Translations under genes and position numbers: made by a program
Origin: Bryum argenteum
Taxonomy: Eukaryota > Streptophyta > Bryopsida > Bryales > Bryaceae
Assembly: GCA_037043015.1 (NCBI GenBank)
Contig: CM073329.1
Location: 2,124,648 to 2,188,647 of the forward strand
Length of the DNA: 64,000 bases
Direction: 5' to 3'
Part shown: positions 1 through 12,430 of the stretch, piece after piece
Numbering within the stretch: the stretch's first letter is position 1
How the letters are laid out: every line of letters starts with the position of its first letter
The notes under the pieces: generated by a model
Databases searched by the model: none
Told to the model about the DNA's origin: nothing
The model's input: only the letters and a program-made list of their open reading frames with translations

Positions 1-1584
1 GCACCAAAGCAAAGGTGAAATCAACGATATTAAGGGCTCATAGGTACCAAATCTATAAAGCTAATGAGAATTAGTATGAAATTGTTGCAAAGAATTCACC
101 CATATACTATCAAGCTTCTCACTTGAACTTACACTTGTTTGCAATGGCAGCACTCGAGACTATCCGATAGCCTCTTAACTGAACTTATCATAGTCTCTAC
201 TTTTTCTAAAGCACGCAAGAAATTGCTGAACTATATTATTGGGTAGAGTTATATTGCAACATCTACTCTTCTGTCATACATTCCAACTCAAACAAGGGAC
301 ATTGGGATGTGGGGGTTGCACATGAAGACGATTTATTTGACGAATTGTTATTACTTGACCCACTACCCCGACCATTGTTATCGCTTAAAGAAGCGTCGAA
401 TTCGTACGGAAGGTGTTGGTCATGAGAGATGATCCTTGTAGTGTAGTCGATGTAGAGTTGTAGGACACTCACGTCAAACGTGCAGATATTCCATTTGAAT
501 CAAAAACATAAGTCTCAAGGCACCTTCTTCTACTTGCAACATTATTACAAGACCAACATGTTTGTCTCAAGAATTTGATGTCTGCACTAAAAAGTGGGGA
601 AGGAGGGGAAGCATCTACGATATGTAGGAAGCAACTAGTGAACATTTGAGAGAGTTTATCGTAAGGATGTGGTGCGTGCAAATTATCTTAAGGATGTACT
701 GCAAAGAGACAGTATTGAACTAGAAGCTGTTTCACTAGAAAGATGAATGAGAGCCATGTCAACAATTTTTAAAATATGAGGGTCACTTTACATAATTTTT
801 ACCAAAAGCATTGATGCCTATACTATCAAAAGATCTTCATATTGCTAGGATAGCAGTAAAAACTCATAACATGTTTATGTAAATTAGTACATCTAACACT
901 AATCAACATTATTAGTGTAATGGTATGAACAATCCACTACAAAAGAAATATTTCTTCACCTTCTAACAATTCTTCAGTTCAAACGTAAGCAAAAAACACT
1001 CTACACGCCGCTATTTATTCGTGAAACCGTCATTCCTCTTGCTTGCCTACTGAGCCTAGTCCCATTTTCTCCCCACTTCTGGTAGGCACCAAGTACCAAA
1101 GTAACATGTTTATTACTTTCCAAGCTATTCGAAGGAATGCAGAGAATGGTATTTTCAGGAGTAGAAAGCGTGCCGTTATGCTTTACTTCACTATACCCTC
1201 ATGACTCAACAATGCTATAAATCAAAACGACATGTTAATATGACAAATTTCGAAAACAAAAACCCGAGATCAACGTATCACTCTTCACATCACCACATGT
1301 CACACACGCATGATCAAGTAACAAAAATTGAAGTTGTGTGCTTTGAGCATGTATCAGTGACCTTGATTCATGTTCTCAATCGATATGTAATGCAACAAAA
1401 ATGTCTGGAACTCGAAAATTTCCATTGTATAACATCTTCACAGGGTGGGAAGGCATAGATATATATGTACACTTATCTCACCCTTCTAAACAATCAAGAG
1501 ATCATAGCATGATCACTTTAGAAAAATTTGGTGCCTGGACGAGCTCGATGGCATCAATTGAATGATGAAAGAATGGATTGTAGC
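1..1584. other. Unassigned AT-rich flank
   Basis: No gene or mobile element could be assigned here. Two short minus-strand reading frames (about 70 codons each, 469-681 and 263-472) overlap head to tail, but neither resembles a family I know; the second has an Asn/Ser-rich stretch and they may be a decayed transposon. CACTACAAAAG near 938 resembles a CACTA end, but no partner end was found. The last part should contain the 3' UTR of the transporter gene on the minus strand. Confidence 0.4.
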
Positions 1585-3813
1585 CTAATTGGAGTGGGAG
1601 GAGCAGATGAGCAAAGCGTGCAGAACTGTGTCGGCATTGTGGGCGATGAGGGGGAGGGCACAATCGACCGAGTTATCGACGAGTGCTCTGGTGGTAGTGA
1701 TGTCGGCGGATGTTAAATTCGTTACGAGAGCAGCGAGAGAACTGGCCGCCATGGCCGTGTGGTCTATGGCTGTCTGAGCAGCTTGCTCAAGCAGCTTGGC
1801 CATGTCCTCGGCCTCGTCCACGGTTTGCAGCAAGTCCGAGCCCAAAGCAGTGATTGCAGACTCCAGCAATCCTGTGGCGATGTCGATGAGCGCGCCAGGA
1901 GACGACGAGTTCGTCACTTGTTGCAGCGCCGCGGAGGTGGCGATGGCGGAATGGAGACTGGCGCCAGACGGCGTTGGTGGAGCTACAGTGGTCGTCGTTG
2001 TGAGCAGCGTCGACATGACTAGACTCTTCACGGACAGAAGCTTCATCTTGGCATCCACGAGGAGCCGCTTGGCTTGCGCGGCGTAGTATGGGAACTTCAG
2101 CTGCGACGCGATGATCGCGCCCTGGACGTGATCACCTTTCACTGGAGGTTCCTCGTTTTGGGGTGGGCGCGTTTCGTCATCTTCCTTGCTGATCAACTGG
2201 GCGAAGAAGCTCGCCACGAGAATTACCAATCCTCCCACGATGGCCGAATCGTCGAGCGTGTCGCCCCGGAGGATGAAGGAGAGGAATGCTCCCCAGATGG
2301 GGATCGTCGTGTTCACCATGGTCGCTGTGGACGCCTGCACGGAGCGAAGGCCGTGAATCTCCAGCCAGCTGCACAGGCCTGAGCATACCAGGCCCGTGTA
2401 GACGAGCGGGCTCCACGGCAGAGCTTGCAACTGGCTCACGTACTCCATGACGCTTGTGTTGCTGTGAAGGAGGCGAGAAAACTCCCACAACAAGCTCAGC
2501 AACGCCACGGTGCCGCACTGGACGGCTGTCAGCTCGAAGGGCTTGAAGCTCTTGCTGTGCTTTTCCGATCGGAAGATGTGCAGCGCGTAGATTGCCGACG
2601 CCGCCAACCCCCACACGTCTCCCACTTGCGGGAGCGATATGCCCTTCCACCCAAAACCCTCCTCCTCCAAAACGCCCATCCCTGCAACCTCCCTCATGAT
2701 CGATCGATCAGTCCAACACCAAAACAAAAAACACCAATTACATTACTACTAGCTATGAGTCGTGAGGATGATTGAAGCAGGGGCATTGTAATATGTACCT
2801 GAGAGTGCCACCAGAGAGGCGATTCGAGTGATGTTGCGGACAGATTGTCGGCCTGCGCAAAGCTCCATGATGGGAACGAAGATAACCTGCCACATAGAAT
2901 GCGAAGGATCAGATCGATGCACTTATCGATGCAAACTAGAACCGATCAGTTCAGGAATCGAAATGAATGTGCAAATAAGAAGATTGGAGCTTACTGTGAA
3001 AGCGAAGAGAAGCGGCGCGTCGCTAGAAGCCCCGCCATCGCCACAAGTTTCAACGACGGCCGCAGCGAACAGCAATGCTCCGAGCTTAGTTCCAGCTTTA
3101 AGGAGCGCGGGGTTTCGGTCCCGACCCAGGACATTGCGCAATGCAGGAAGGAAGACCAGTAGCGCGGAGGAGAATCGGACGAGGGTGCTCAGGCTGGCTG
3201 GCAGGCCGGGAGCCACGTCTGTCGCGAACTTACCCGCAACAGTACTCGATCCATACAGGGCCGCCAGCACGTTCAGCAATATCAAGCCTCTCGCCCTCCG
3301 TTTTCCCAGTTGCTTCGACCGCAGCTTGGAGAAGAAACTCGGTTGTCTCGCATCCTCTGACCTCGTCTCCTGGTCATCGATCCCCTCATTGTCATTTTGC
3401 GAGTTGCATTCTTGCACACGCGCAGCGAGCTCTTTCAAAGTCGGAGTCTGGCTCTGCATGTACAGATTCCACGCATCTTCCCAGCAGCACTCATCCTCGA
3501 TCAATGAAAGTCCACCGTCCAACTTGCGGCGCAGCACCAGATCCGAGTAAGGAATCACATGTAGCCTCTGGACATCCGCCACCGATCTACTCACCCGATC
3601 CTGCTCCGGTGCTGCAGGATCCTTCAACCCTTTCAGGCTCAAGCTCCGCACGTATGCTAGCGAAGCACGGCCTTTCCTGCTTCCAGAGGCGCGGATTGTG
3701 CCTGCGAAGTTGAACCTTCCATTGGCACTGCCACGAACCCGGGACCCCAAGATCTCGTCACTGAACAGTCGAGCACTTCCTCCACATTGTAACGCCCATC
3801 CCGTCGCGAGCAT
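1585..3813 (-). CDS. EamA (DMT) family transporter, probably plastid-targeted
   Basis: Three exons: 3813-2995, 2886-2799 and 2681-1585, with GT-AG introns; the joined frame is open and encodes about 667 residues. The frame extends further upstream, but only to a GTG; the first ATG is at 3813. The first ~70 residues are rich in Arg, Ser, Gly and Ala with few acids, as in a chloroplast transit peptide. A linker of about 100 residues follows, then the first EamA repeat, beginning with LNVLAALYGSSTVAGKFA and continuing across intron 1 into the VIFVPIMELCAG helix. The second EamA repeat begins at GDVWGLAASAIYALHIFR and ends at a hydrophobic stretch LVILVASFFAQLI. Family members export or exchange small metabolites across membranes; the substrate here cannot be told. 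A C-terminal extension of about 200 residues beyond the last helix is unusual for the family. Confident for the fold, moderate for the plastid location. Confidence 0.85.
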
Positions 3814-5324
3814 TCTCCGCTGCTCGGTTGATTTCTCGGTCCTAACTAAAAACTCAAATCTGCGAAAGAGACGCCGATCTATCACAAGATCCTGGTGATG
3901 CAGCCGTAGCAGCTCAAAATCAGTTCAATACCACCCATAAGCTTCCCCGACGCAAGTAGGTACATTCAAGTCGTCCTTGTCGATCTCAAGCTCTTCCTCA
4001 TGTATTCTTGGACGTGAACGATAGGATATATCGATTTCTGTGCCTTGACAGTTATATAAGGAGCTCTCAGCTCCGAGCTTGCATGCGAAGCAACAGTGAG
4101 GAAGTACGGGAGGCGGAGCTTGAATGCCGAGTTTTCCAAGTGGCGGCTGCGGCTTCCCCGAAGGTCCAGTCACTGTTGGTGCTTCCTAGATGTTCACCAC
4201 TTCAAATTCTAGCACGGGAGTAGATGATGGAGAACGCGACGTCGCCGCCTGCCACACGAAAGCCTTGCTGACCAAACTACAAAAGCATTTTCACTGGTCC
4301 TGGAGGCTCCCATGTTTAAATCTCTGTTTGACCACGAGCTCACAGTCGCTCACGCCGCAGTCACATGCGCAATCGGTGGCCGTCTAGTGAGTCTGCGACT
4401 CCGTGTGTCTGATTCTCAAAAGTGTCCTCGATCGCCTTTTTCTGGTCGGGGACCCACGCTGGTTCCGAATGGACGGAGCTCCGAAGGCGCCTGACTCAGA
4501 AACAAGTGTCGCTGTACATTACCGCAAGCAAGCTCGATCAAGCACCACCGGAAGCAGCTCTAGCTTTTTAATTTAAGTTCCGACTATGAAAGTGATTCTT
4601 GGACCACGATGTCTGTATCACTGTCCGTTGGTTGAAAAGCGTCCAGGCCCACATTCATGTCCATCAGGTGGAGTATTTGAGTGAGCACAGTCATTGCATC
4701 TTTGCTCACATTGTACCCATGGATGCGCACTCATTACATACAATAAACGATAAGAATGTTTCCATATTCTTATTCTTGTGCAGGAGAATTAAAGTTGTGC
4801 GTTGTTAAGATACAACTGCTGAAATGTGATTTTTACTTTTCCCCTCTAATGAATGGCGTGTAGATGCTTTGTGGGCTTTTGTATGCGAGTGAGTAACGAG
4901 GACAAAGTTGTACAAAAGTTGATTTCATTGCAAAAAGGGAGGTTCCCTGGAGTTTGTTTCCAACAAATGAGCAATGCCGCCAAGTGGTTGATTGGGATCA
5001 AAGCCTGGAGAGGTACAGTATCATGAATGTTCAACCCCACGCTGCCTGAAAAAGAGCAAAAGCAAATATTGATAGCACTGATGCAGAGGCTTGTATGCAT
5101 TGTGTCTGTTTTGGGCATAAAAGGAATGACATCATTCTGAGTCAGGAGTTGCTAGGCTCTAGGCTAGTCACCTCTTGTAATGATACGGGCAAGCTTTGGT
5201 CAATAATCATGTACGTTGATTTTGTACGAGGGGCTCCAAGTGAAATATCATCATGATATTCTCAAACATGCCTAAGAGCATCCCGCTTTGCCTCAAGAAG
5301 AAGAGAATCTCCAACCTATTTAGA
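3814..5324. other. Intergenic, upstream of the transporter gene
   Basis: No supported gene. The part next to 3814 must hold the 5' UTR and promoter of the minus-strand transporter. Small frames here (for example minus strand 4173-3925) have no family resemblance. The sequence becomes AT-rich past about 4560. Confidence 0.4.
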
Positions 5325-5575
5325 AGGCAGGTGTGAATAGAGTATTTTTTCGACCTATCCTTGAATGTATGCCTGGACGTCATCATAACAATGGCGGGAC
5401 TATTAACTCCTTTCAGGGTGAACACTATGCTAGTTCCTACTCAGCCACTAGTGCCTTGGACATACCCCACATGGTATCCCCGCAAAGGGCTTTGAGGTAC
5501 CCATACAACGAGGTCCAAGAACCTCACACCATAGTTGGGTGGACTGTGGTGGTTGCTTCTACATGACTAGAAAGA
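5325..5575 (-). repeat. SINE-related repeat, tRNA-like head missing or diverged
   Basis: Read on the minus strand this copy matches, almost end to end, the body of the tRNA-derived SINE that flanks the copia insertion (36400-36488 plus 49169-49245). Shared landmarks are a CACCCAACTATGG block, CTTGGACCT, TATGGG, the ATAGTGTTCACC block and a TCATTG/ATGA block. It continues into GCATACATTCAAGGATAGG and ends near GAATAGAGT. A second copy lies at 10300-10500. Being found in at least three places in diverged form marks it as a dispersed retroposon. Confidence 0.65.
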
Positions 5576-5892
5576 AAGGTGTTATCAGGAGACTTTGAAA
5601 GTTTTCATTTTACAATAGCCCCTAAAAGTCCAATCAATCATTTTATAGTTGATTTTATATTTTGAGGAGCCGTAATGATCTTAAAAAAGGTAAGTAATTT
5701 TTTGAAAAGTAATGATCTATAAGTTTGGTGGATTAGGATTCACATTCAATTTGGAGAACCTCGTTTGGATTCACCGATTGATGACAACAAGCCTTCAAAT
5801 AGTGAAAAGGCAAGGTCTTCTTTGTGTTAAAAGACTTACTATTTTGAGAAAATAATGGTGTTATACTTTGTTTAATAGTGGCATTTTCCATA

Positions 5893-6817
5893 TCTACTTC
5901 TACTACGATAATAAAATATTGTTCGGCAATCCTTCCTACAATCCTACCCACCAATGTACCAACCTACCAACCTACAAACTTACCAACCTATCTACCTTCT
6001 TTTATGTATTAAAAAAATATGAATAAAGAGAGAGAAAAAGAGAGAAAAAAGAACCGTCTGAGGAAATGGTAGACACAAGATACTTTTTAAAAAGTACCAT
6101 GTAAAGACCATTGCCGTCGGGACGACGGAAATCATCTACTTCTATAATAAATAACTGTTCGTCGATCCTTTCTACCTACCAGACCTTTCTACCTACCAAA
6201 CCTTCCTACCCACCAAACCTTCCTACCCAACGTACCAACCTACCATCTTACGAACTTACCAACCAACCTATCCACCTATCTTCTTTTATGTTTTTTGGAT
6301 TATGTAAATTAAAATGAATTAAATTAAAGTTATATTATATATATTATTATATATAAAACAGAAAAAAAACATGGGCATATATAAAATTATTATGGAATGG
6401 TAGACACGAGATACTTTTAAAAAATACCATATGAAGTGCTTCCCCATCGGGATGACGGGTACCTTACTATATTAAAATAATAAACATAATATGAGGAAAT
6501 GGTAGATGCAGGATAATTCTATAAAAGTACCAAAGAGCTTTTTGTCGGGACAACAGTTCATTGCTAGTCTACTTCTATAATAAAATATTGTTCGGCAATC
6601 CTTCCTACCCACCAATGTACCAACCTAACAACCTACAAACTTACCAACCTACGAACTAACCAACCTACCTACCTTCTTCTATGTATTAAAAAAGTATGAA
6701 TGACGAGAGAAAAAAAGGGAGAAAAAAAACCGTTTGAGGAAATGGTAAACATGGGATTTTTTTTTTTTAAGTATCATATAAAGAGCTTCCCCGTCGGGTC
6801 GACGGGGAACTTACTAG
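5893..6817 (+). mobile_element. Tandem Helitron-like non-autonomous elements (about 3 units)
   Basis: Repeated units begin with TCTACTTCTATAATAA (5893 diverged, 6135, 6568). They run through a C/A-rich tract of ACCTACCAAC steps, then a block GAGGAAATGGTAGACA..., and end with a GC-rich hairpin followed by TTACTAG. The last unit, 6568-6817 (250 bp), is the clearest. Its 3' end has the hairpin CCCCGTCGGGTCGACGGGG (8-bp perfect stem), then AACTTA and CTAG before T. A TC start, a 3' hairpin and a CTRR end without target duplication are the Helitron signature. A partial unit (about 6490-6567) sits between the second and third. No Rep/helicase coding sequence is present. Alternative: a satellite that happens to end in a palindrome. 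Confidence 0.6.
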
Positions 6818-7958
6818 TTATTATATAGTATGTAATTTTAGCTAATCACATCAACTTTCATTTATTGATAAATAAAAGTATGATTTTTATTGATTTTTAA
6901 AGTTTTGGTCTATTTAATCTAATACAAAATTAGAGTTTTTGCTATTTTAAATAATATAGCAAAATGTAATTTAAGCATTAAGGCCTTCATATCGTATCTG
7001 AAGCAAGACTGAATCAAAGATATGGAAGACACATCTTAAATCACATCTAAGTGGAGTGTGTCCCAAAAAATTAGCGGTTTTTTAGGTTAAAAGGTACATT
7101 TCAAAATGAGATTGTTTGAATTAATGAGTTACGAATTTCACTAATCCTCTTACTATTTATAATACACAAAATCTTAAAAATTATAGAGTAACTTCTCTTA
7201 TATATCATGTTATATATAGATTATTGTAAAATGCTATCTTTATACGTACCTCAAAAAATCTATAGATAAATCTATAAATTTGCAAACCTAAATATTTAAA
7301 GCTCAAACTGTAATTTTTACGTAAAAAGAAATGCCAAAACAAAGGGCCGGGGCACTTGAGGTAAATCGAAGCTTGTGAAGGCACTACTTCTTTTTATATT
7401 GGACAATCTTACTTAAATTGTATGATTGTATAAACCTCAAAGACAATGGTGCCTTTATATTCTTGATAACTATTTTAGGGCGTTGATACATCGACAATTG
7501 ATACTATGAAATATCAAAGTATTTTCGATTCAACACTTATTTCAATTCAATTACAATTGTGCTTGGATTAGATAAATGTTTCTGGATAGACAAAAACGTT
7601 GATCTTATAGAAGCGTTGACCATAACGAAACAATGCCTTTTTGCATAATAAAGGGACATGGACAACGTTCTTAACAAGACGTTGATCTTAACGAGGTTGA
7701 TCTTATGATCTTATCCAGGTACCACTATAGTACAAATGATTTGAAAAGCCTTTCTGTAGGCATCTACCTTAAAATTGAAAAGAGAGTCACCTCTCTCTTC
7801 TAAGAAGGGATGAGATGAGATTGATATAGGTAAAAAAAAGAGGAGAACATGATTGACCATTTACAATTAAGTTACATTTTGTATCGATGATATTTTTATT
7901 GAAACTTTATATACTTGAAAATTACTTGCTTAGATCTCTATTGTTGTGATGTAATCAA
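6818..7958. other. AT-rich spacer, nothing recognised
   Basis: No reading frame, RNA gene or clear terminal repeat could be supported. Base composition is strongly AT-rich, with short fragments resembling the surrounding repeats. Confidence 0.4.
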
Positions 7959-10245
7959 CCCCTAAGCACGCGGAATGTAGAAAAATAAACAATAGTTTTA
8001 AAGAGTCATAACTTCTTTATCTAGAGTATATTATTGATGACATCACTTTGGTTGCCTGACAAATCGAGTCTAGTTTGTAAGGTGAAAATCGCAAATCCAT
8101 CCAAGAAAGTGTAGCATGCCTTTAGTAAAGGCAGCTCTTGGTTTTGGTTTTTCAATCATGCCGCATGTATTACCATTGCAAACCAATTATGTGAAATTGA
8201 AACTCATTCTTTATGAAAAAAATTTACATATTTATGATCTCAGAATGAAACCCAAAAACATGTCAAATGGAATATTTTTGATTTGAGTATTTAAGGTATT
8301 GGATATGCAATGATGTTTCTATATTCAACCGCTTACTGTCCTAGAAACCGGAAACTGGTTTTTGCAATCTTAGGCAGCCTAGATGAAGAGAATAGAAGTA
8401 ACGTTTTCCCCTTGATTCTTAAATGGATGTTCTTTCTATAGCAGAGTATATGTAGTAAAATTTTCGAAGCCAACTTCCAATTTTACAACCTTCGTCTAGA
8501 AATTTTAGGTTTTAATTTAAGAAAGAGGAGTTCGAGCAGGTTTTAATGTAGTATTTTTTTTCTTTTCTTTTTTGGCAATATATTCATAACCAAATTAAAT
8601 ACTAAAGTCTTAAAGTGACCAAGTCTGAAAATTTACAAATTCTACAAGGACACCTTTCAAATCTTCAAAAACAATCTTCTCAATGCCCCAAGAACTTGGG
8701 AAACAAACATTGGATGGTAGATCTCTCAAATCATAAACATCCAACTGTCAATTTTTGGAACAATAACTAAAAACATTCGGAGGCCCAAGATCTTCGAATG
8801 GAAGTTCAAAAATTAGAGAAAAATAAAAATAAACAAATAAATAAATAAATGAAATAAATTGTTTGCACCCCCGAGTTGCATAGAGGTGAAAAATATGAGT
8901 TTCGAGGTTTTGGAGAAGTTGTTAAAAAGACGGTTGGGGGTTGAAGAACTAGAAAAATGCATGGTTTTGGAGAAGTTGTTTCTCCTTCATCGACATGGGG
9001 ATTTTGACTTTGTTTGTTGGGTTGGAATTTATTTGAATCTATTTTTTATGGTGGAAACGTTAATTCTATCTAAGATGTGAGGAGAACATGGCATGAAGTT
9101 TAGTGCAAGAGGTCTAATATTGGACATATATTCTATTGTAAATTTTGGGGCAGTTTTTACCAATTGTAGGGCTACTATTTGTGCAAAGAAGATTTTGCAT
9201 GGTTTTTTTGAATATAGTGTATTATTGAAATAGAGGTAAACGACTTTCTAGTTAGTAATTTTTTTTGCAAGAAGTCTATTGGAATTTCCACCCCAAAGTT
9301 AATAAAGCCCCTGTCTTTCTTCTTATTCAATTTTCCGCACCATGGCAACTAATCCCCTAATACGCAAGTATATTCACATATTGTATGATGAATGACATTG
9401 TTTATGTTCAAAGTTAATCAACAAAAAACTATTATCATCCATATAAATTCAAAGATTAATCATCTCATTGCAACTCATGGACAAGTGGTCCAAATGGTTT
9501 TTTTTGTAGGTTCTCACAATAGAAAATCAAGTCTAGAAGTAATAATCTTTATTTGTATACAATGTGAAATATCTAAAACTATATATATTGATATAATTTC
9601 AAAAAGCAAATTGTGTCTACCATCCAAGAAAAAGTGGTTCCATATTATCAATGTTTTGTCTAGTGGGCATTGGATTAATGGTGAAACAACCAAAAACTTT
9701 ATTCACATTGGCCTCCACTAGAGAACAAAGCTCCTCCATATACTTAGAATCAATTAAACAATATGAAAATAATACGAAACGTCAACCCTTATGTGAAATT
9801 ACTAATGAATAACCATGTTCTAAAAGGCACAAACTTTAAAAAGCCATAACTTCTTCATCTTGACTTCAATGTGGACAAAATCACCTAGGTTGAGTCCAAT
9901 CGAGCCTACTTTATGTAGTAAATATTACAAGCTTTAAAAGTCGTATGAGGGTAAAAATAAAATGAACATGTACCCAACTTGCCTAAAAGCAAGAATTTGA
10001 AGAGCCTCATATCATGAAAAGGGTATTTTTGGGATCCAAAGCACTCATTTCCCTTTTGTCAACAACGCAAAAAACATTGAAGACTTTGAACATTACGATC
10101 TCACAAATAGTGAAGAATCTTAGTTTGAAATATGGTATATGTGATTATGTACAAGTTAGGTACTAGATCCTACGATTGCATTCCTCAAAATACATTACAT
10201 TGTAAAAGATCTTGGCTTGCATCGAAAATGGCTTTGAGGGCAAAG
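7959..10245 (+). repeat. Old copies of the CCCCTAAA-ended transposon family
   Basis: A left end CCCCTAAG after TCAA lies at 7959. Downstream blocks match better preserved copies elsewhere: 8040-8340 matches 22280-22580 (the segment around GCATGTATTACCATTGCAA), 8860-9300 matches 22600-22960, and 8450-8530 matches 61070-61150. The part 9840-10200 has both the 'cataacttcttcatc' block and the 'acaagttaggtactagatc' block of the longer subfamily. Ends are eroded, so individual elements cannot be cut out with confidence. A 109-codon frame at 9392-9721 has no recognisable domain. Confidence 0.5.
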
Positions 10246-10299
10246 TATCAGAATCAGATCTCGTAGTTATATGATTGGACCAATATGGCAAAACCACCG

Positions 10300-10500
10300 G
10301 AGTGCATATGGTAGCCCTTTGGGGGATTCTATGTCGGGTATCTCGAAGGCACTAGTGACTAGGTAGGAACTAGCATAGTGTTCACTCCGAGAGGGGTTAG
10401 TAGTACAACCATTGGTGTGATGACCTCGGGGCATACATTCAAGAATAGGTCGAACGAACACTCTATTCAAGCCAGCCTCTAAGTAGGTTAGCGTTTCGCT
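10300..10500 (+). repeat. SINE-related repeat copy
   Basis: Plus-strand copy of the same SINE body as at 5325-5575 (minus) and 49169-49245. It shows the sequence of landmarks TAGTGACTAGGTAGGAACT, AGCATAGTGTTCAC, CAACCATTGGTGTGATGA, GCATACATTCAAGAATAGG and a terminal CTCTATTCAAGCC. No tRNA-like head is visible upstream, so it looks 5' truncated. Confidence 0.6.
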
Positions 10501-11539
10501 TCTTCTGCATATGCTACAAAAATGAGAGTTAATTGCTAATCAAGGTCAAGTCAGAAAGTAAGTTACTAGAAATTGTTGACAAGGTCCACTTGTCGGTAAT
10601 CATCGAAGCCTCAATCTCGGTGATGCCCATCAATACTTCGATCTCTCAAGCGCTGCAGCTGCTCACATGTCACACCGCCCACGTCCAGAGTTCTTCATTG
10701 AGCATGCACTGCATCAATCCTTCACTTCTAGGGTTTCTCCGGTTTCACTTCCCGAATCTTTCATCGTGCTCCTCCAACAAATCTTGCGTTCGGAGGTCTC
10801 CATTTTCAACGTGGCTCTTGTGGGTGATGGACTGGACCTACTGATATCACGCGAGGTGAGCATCATTCTTTAACATAGTAAGATTGTAGTACAGGTCTCT
10901 TCCACCAATTTGTAGCTAATGTTGTACGGTATGGGAGTGTTTATTCTTGAAATTTATGGCTTGTTACGAAGCTTGCTAGTATGAAATTCAAGTGATGAAA
11001 GTGTTTCGAAATTCTGAAGTTGGCTGCTACAGATGAGAACAACGACAGCTTCATTTTGAGCGATCGTGGGGCGTTCAAGTCACACTCTTAAGGTGGAGTT
11101 AACTCTCTACAGCCCTTGTTCAAGTACGTGAACTTGAAATTGCTTGAGGCTTCGAGAAATTCTGGTATATTCACTTCTTGTTAAAGCCTGCCCGAGTGAT
11201 TTTGAGCTGGTGTTTTGTGGGTCACGATGAAAGCTGACGAACGTTCCTTGACTCTCAGTAGGGCATCAAAATGGGACAAGTCCATTCCGAACCAAGACTA
11301 AGTAACCGAGAGACTGCTCTTGAAGCTCTCCGAATGTGAATCTTGCGAGTGAAACCCTGGATGGCAGCGGCAGTGCAGCCAGGTTTGTAGTTCCCCCTTC
11401 TTAATAGAAATCTTGCACATTACTGGTTCACTTTGCAATCAGTGTGCATGTTCGATTAGCCTTCCGCATGCATGAAAGCACACAATACGGTTGATGCTAA
11501 TAATTTAATATGTTTCCGTTCATAAGGGTCTGCCCTTGT
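10501..11539. other. Spacer upstream of the TNL relic
   Basis: Nothing certain. A 68-codon plus-strand frame at 10667-10873 and a longer overlapping one lack any domain I recognise. Composition is more balanced than in the flanking repeats, so the region may include the old promoter and upstream exons of the resistance gene. Confidence 0.3.
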
Positions 11540-12430
11540 GAATATGCAGGAATGTCACTGTCTTAGAAAGAGTGGTTCTAAGCCACAGCGGTGCCCAGAA
11601 AAATTTCGTGGAGCAAGTGTGTAGACTTAGAGAGGTATGATCGTTATCCGTTCTTCGAAAAGCGGAGACACAGCTTGCGAATCGGCCAGCACGTCATCTT
11701 CCAAGCTATTCGACAATGTCAAGTGGCGGTGTTGATTTTATCTGAGGAGTTTTTCACACGCACCAAGTGGCCGAGGCTGGAGCTGGCAGCTATGGTGGAA
11801 TCCAAGAAGCAGAACTCAGAGTTGGTGATCATGCCGGTCTTTCTTGGCATATCCAGAGAGCATTGTCGGAATGTAGAAAATCACAGAGTGTGGCTCACAT
11901 GGAAGCAAACAGACCCTCGCAAACAGAACCTCGAATAGACGTGGAGAATTGGAAGCAAGCTTTGACGATCTTCGGCTCAACAAAACGGTCCGATTTACAA
12001 TTAGGGATTGAGAGAAGTGAAATTTCGAGAGGAGATTGTGGAAGCCATCTGCGAGCGCGTTCCTCCAGAGACTCGATGGAAATGATTCTCACGTGCAAGG
12101 AAGATCACGTTTATTTGAGGTAAGATGGAAACTCTGAATCTTGAAAGCTCATAGTGCTTACACATATTAGGGCCTCTTTCTATTAACACAAGCAATGTGT
12201 TGGTTGACAGGTTATGTGTGAGAAGGTGAAGAGGACACGAGTAAGAGTTTTGATGTTGCAGTTATATGGAGTGGGAGGATTGGGGAAGACAACAGTTTGC
12301 AAGACGCTTTGTAATAATTACTATAAAGAGTTTCAAGGGAGAGTGGCTCACACGGAGTTTGAAAGTAATATTGAAGTAGAGTCAATGTGTGGGGGTGTTG
12401 AGAGGCGAGGTTTTAGGAGGGTTTGACAAA
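11540..12430 (+). pseudogene. TIR-NB-ARC (TNL-type) resistance gene relic
   Basis: The TIR domain starts around 11572 (VVLSHSGAQKNFVEQVC). The frame then changes near 11631 and continues as DLERYDRYPFFEKRRHS, QAIRQCQVAVLILSEEFF and KWPRLELAAMVES, up to about 11935. Two further frame changes lead to ENWKQALTIFG and then FREEIVEAICERVPPETRW (about 12020-12085). After a probable intron the NB-ARC P-loop GVGGLGKTT appears at 12268-12294, but the frame stops at 12426. No later NB-ARC motif and no LRR were found. Intact TNLs are cytoplasmic immune receptors whose TIR domain acts as an NADase on activation. At least three frame breaks plus loss of the 3' part make this a pseudogene. Confidence 0.8.

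Noticed and set aside
2177..2650. 157-codon minus-strand frame within the transporter's last exon
   Set aside because: Overlaps the EamA repeat in another frame; the EamA frame joins three exons and shows transmembrane helices.
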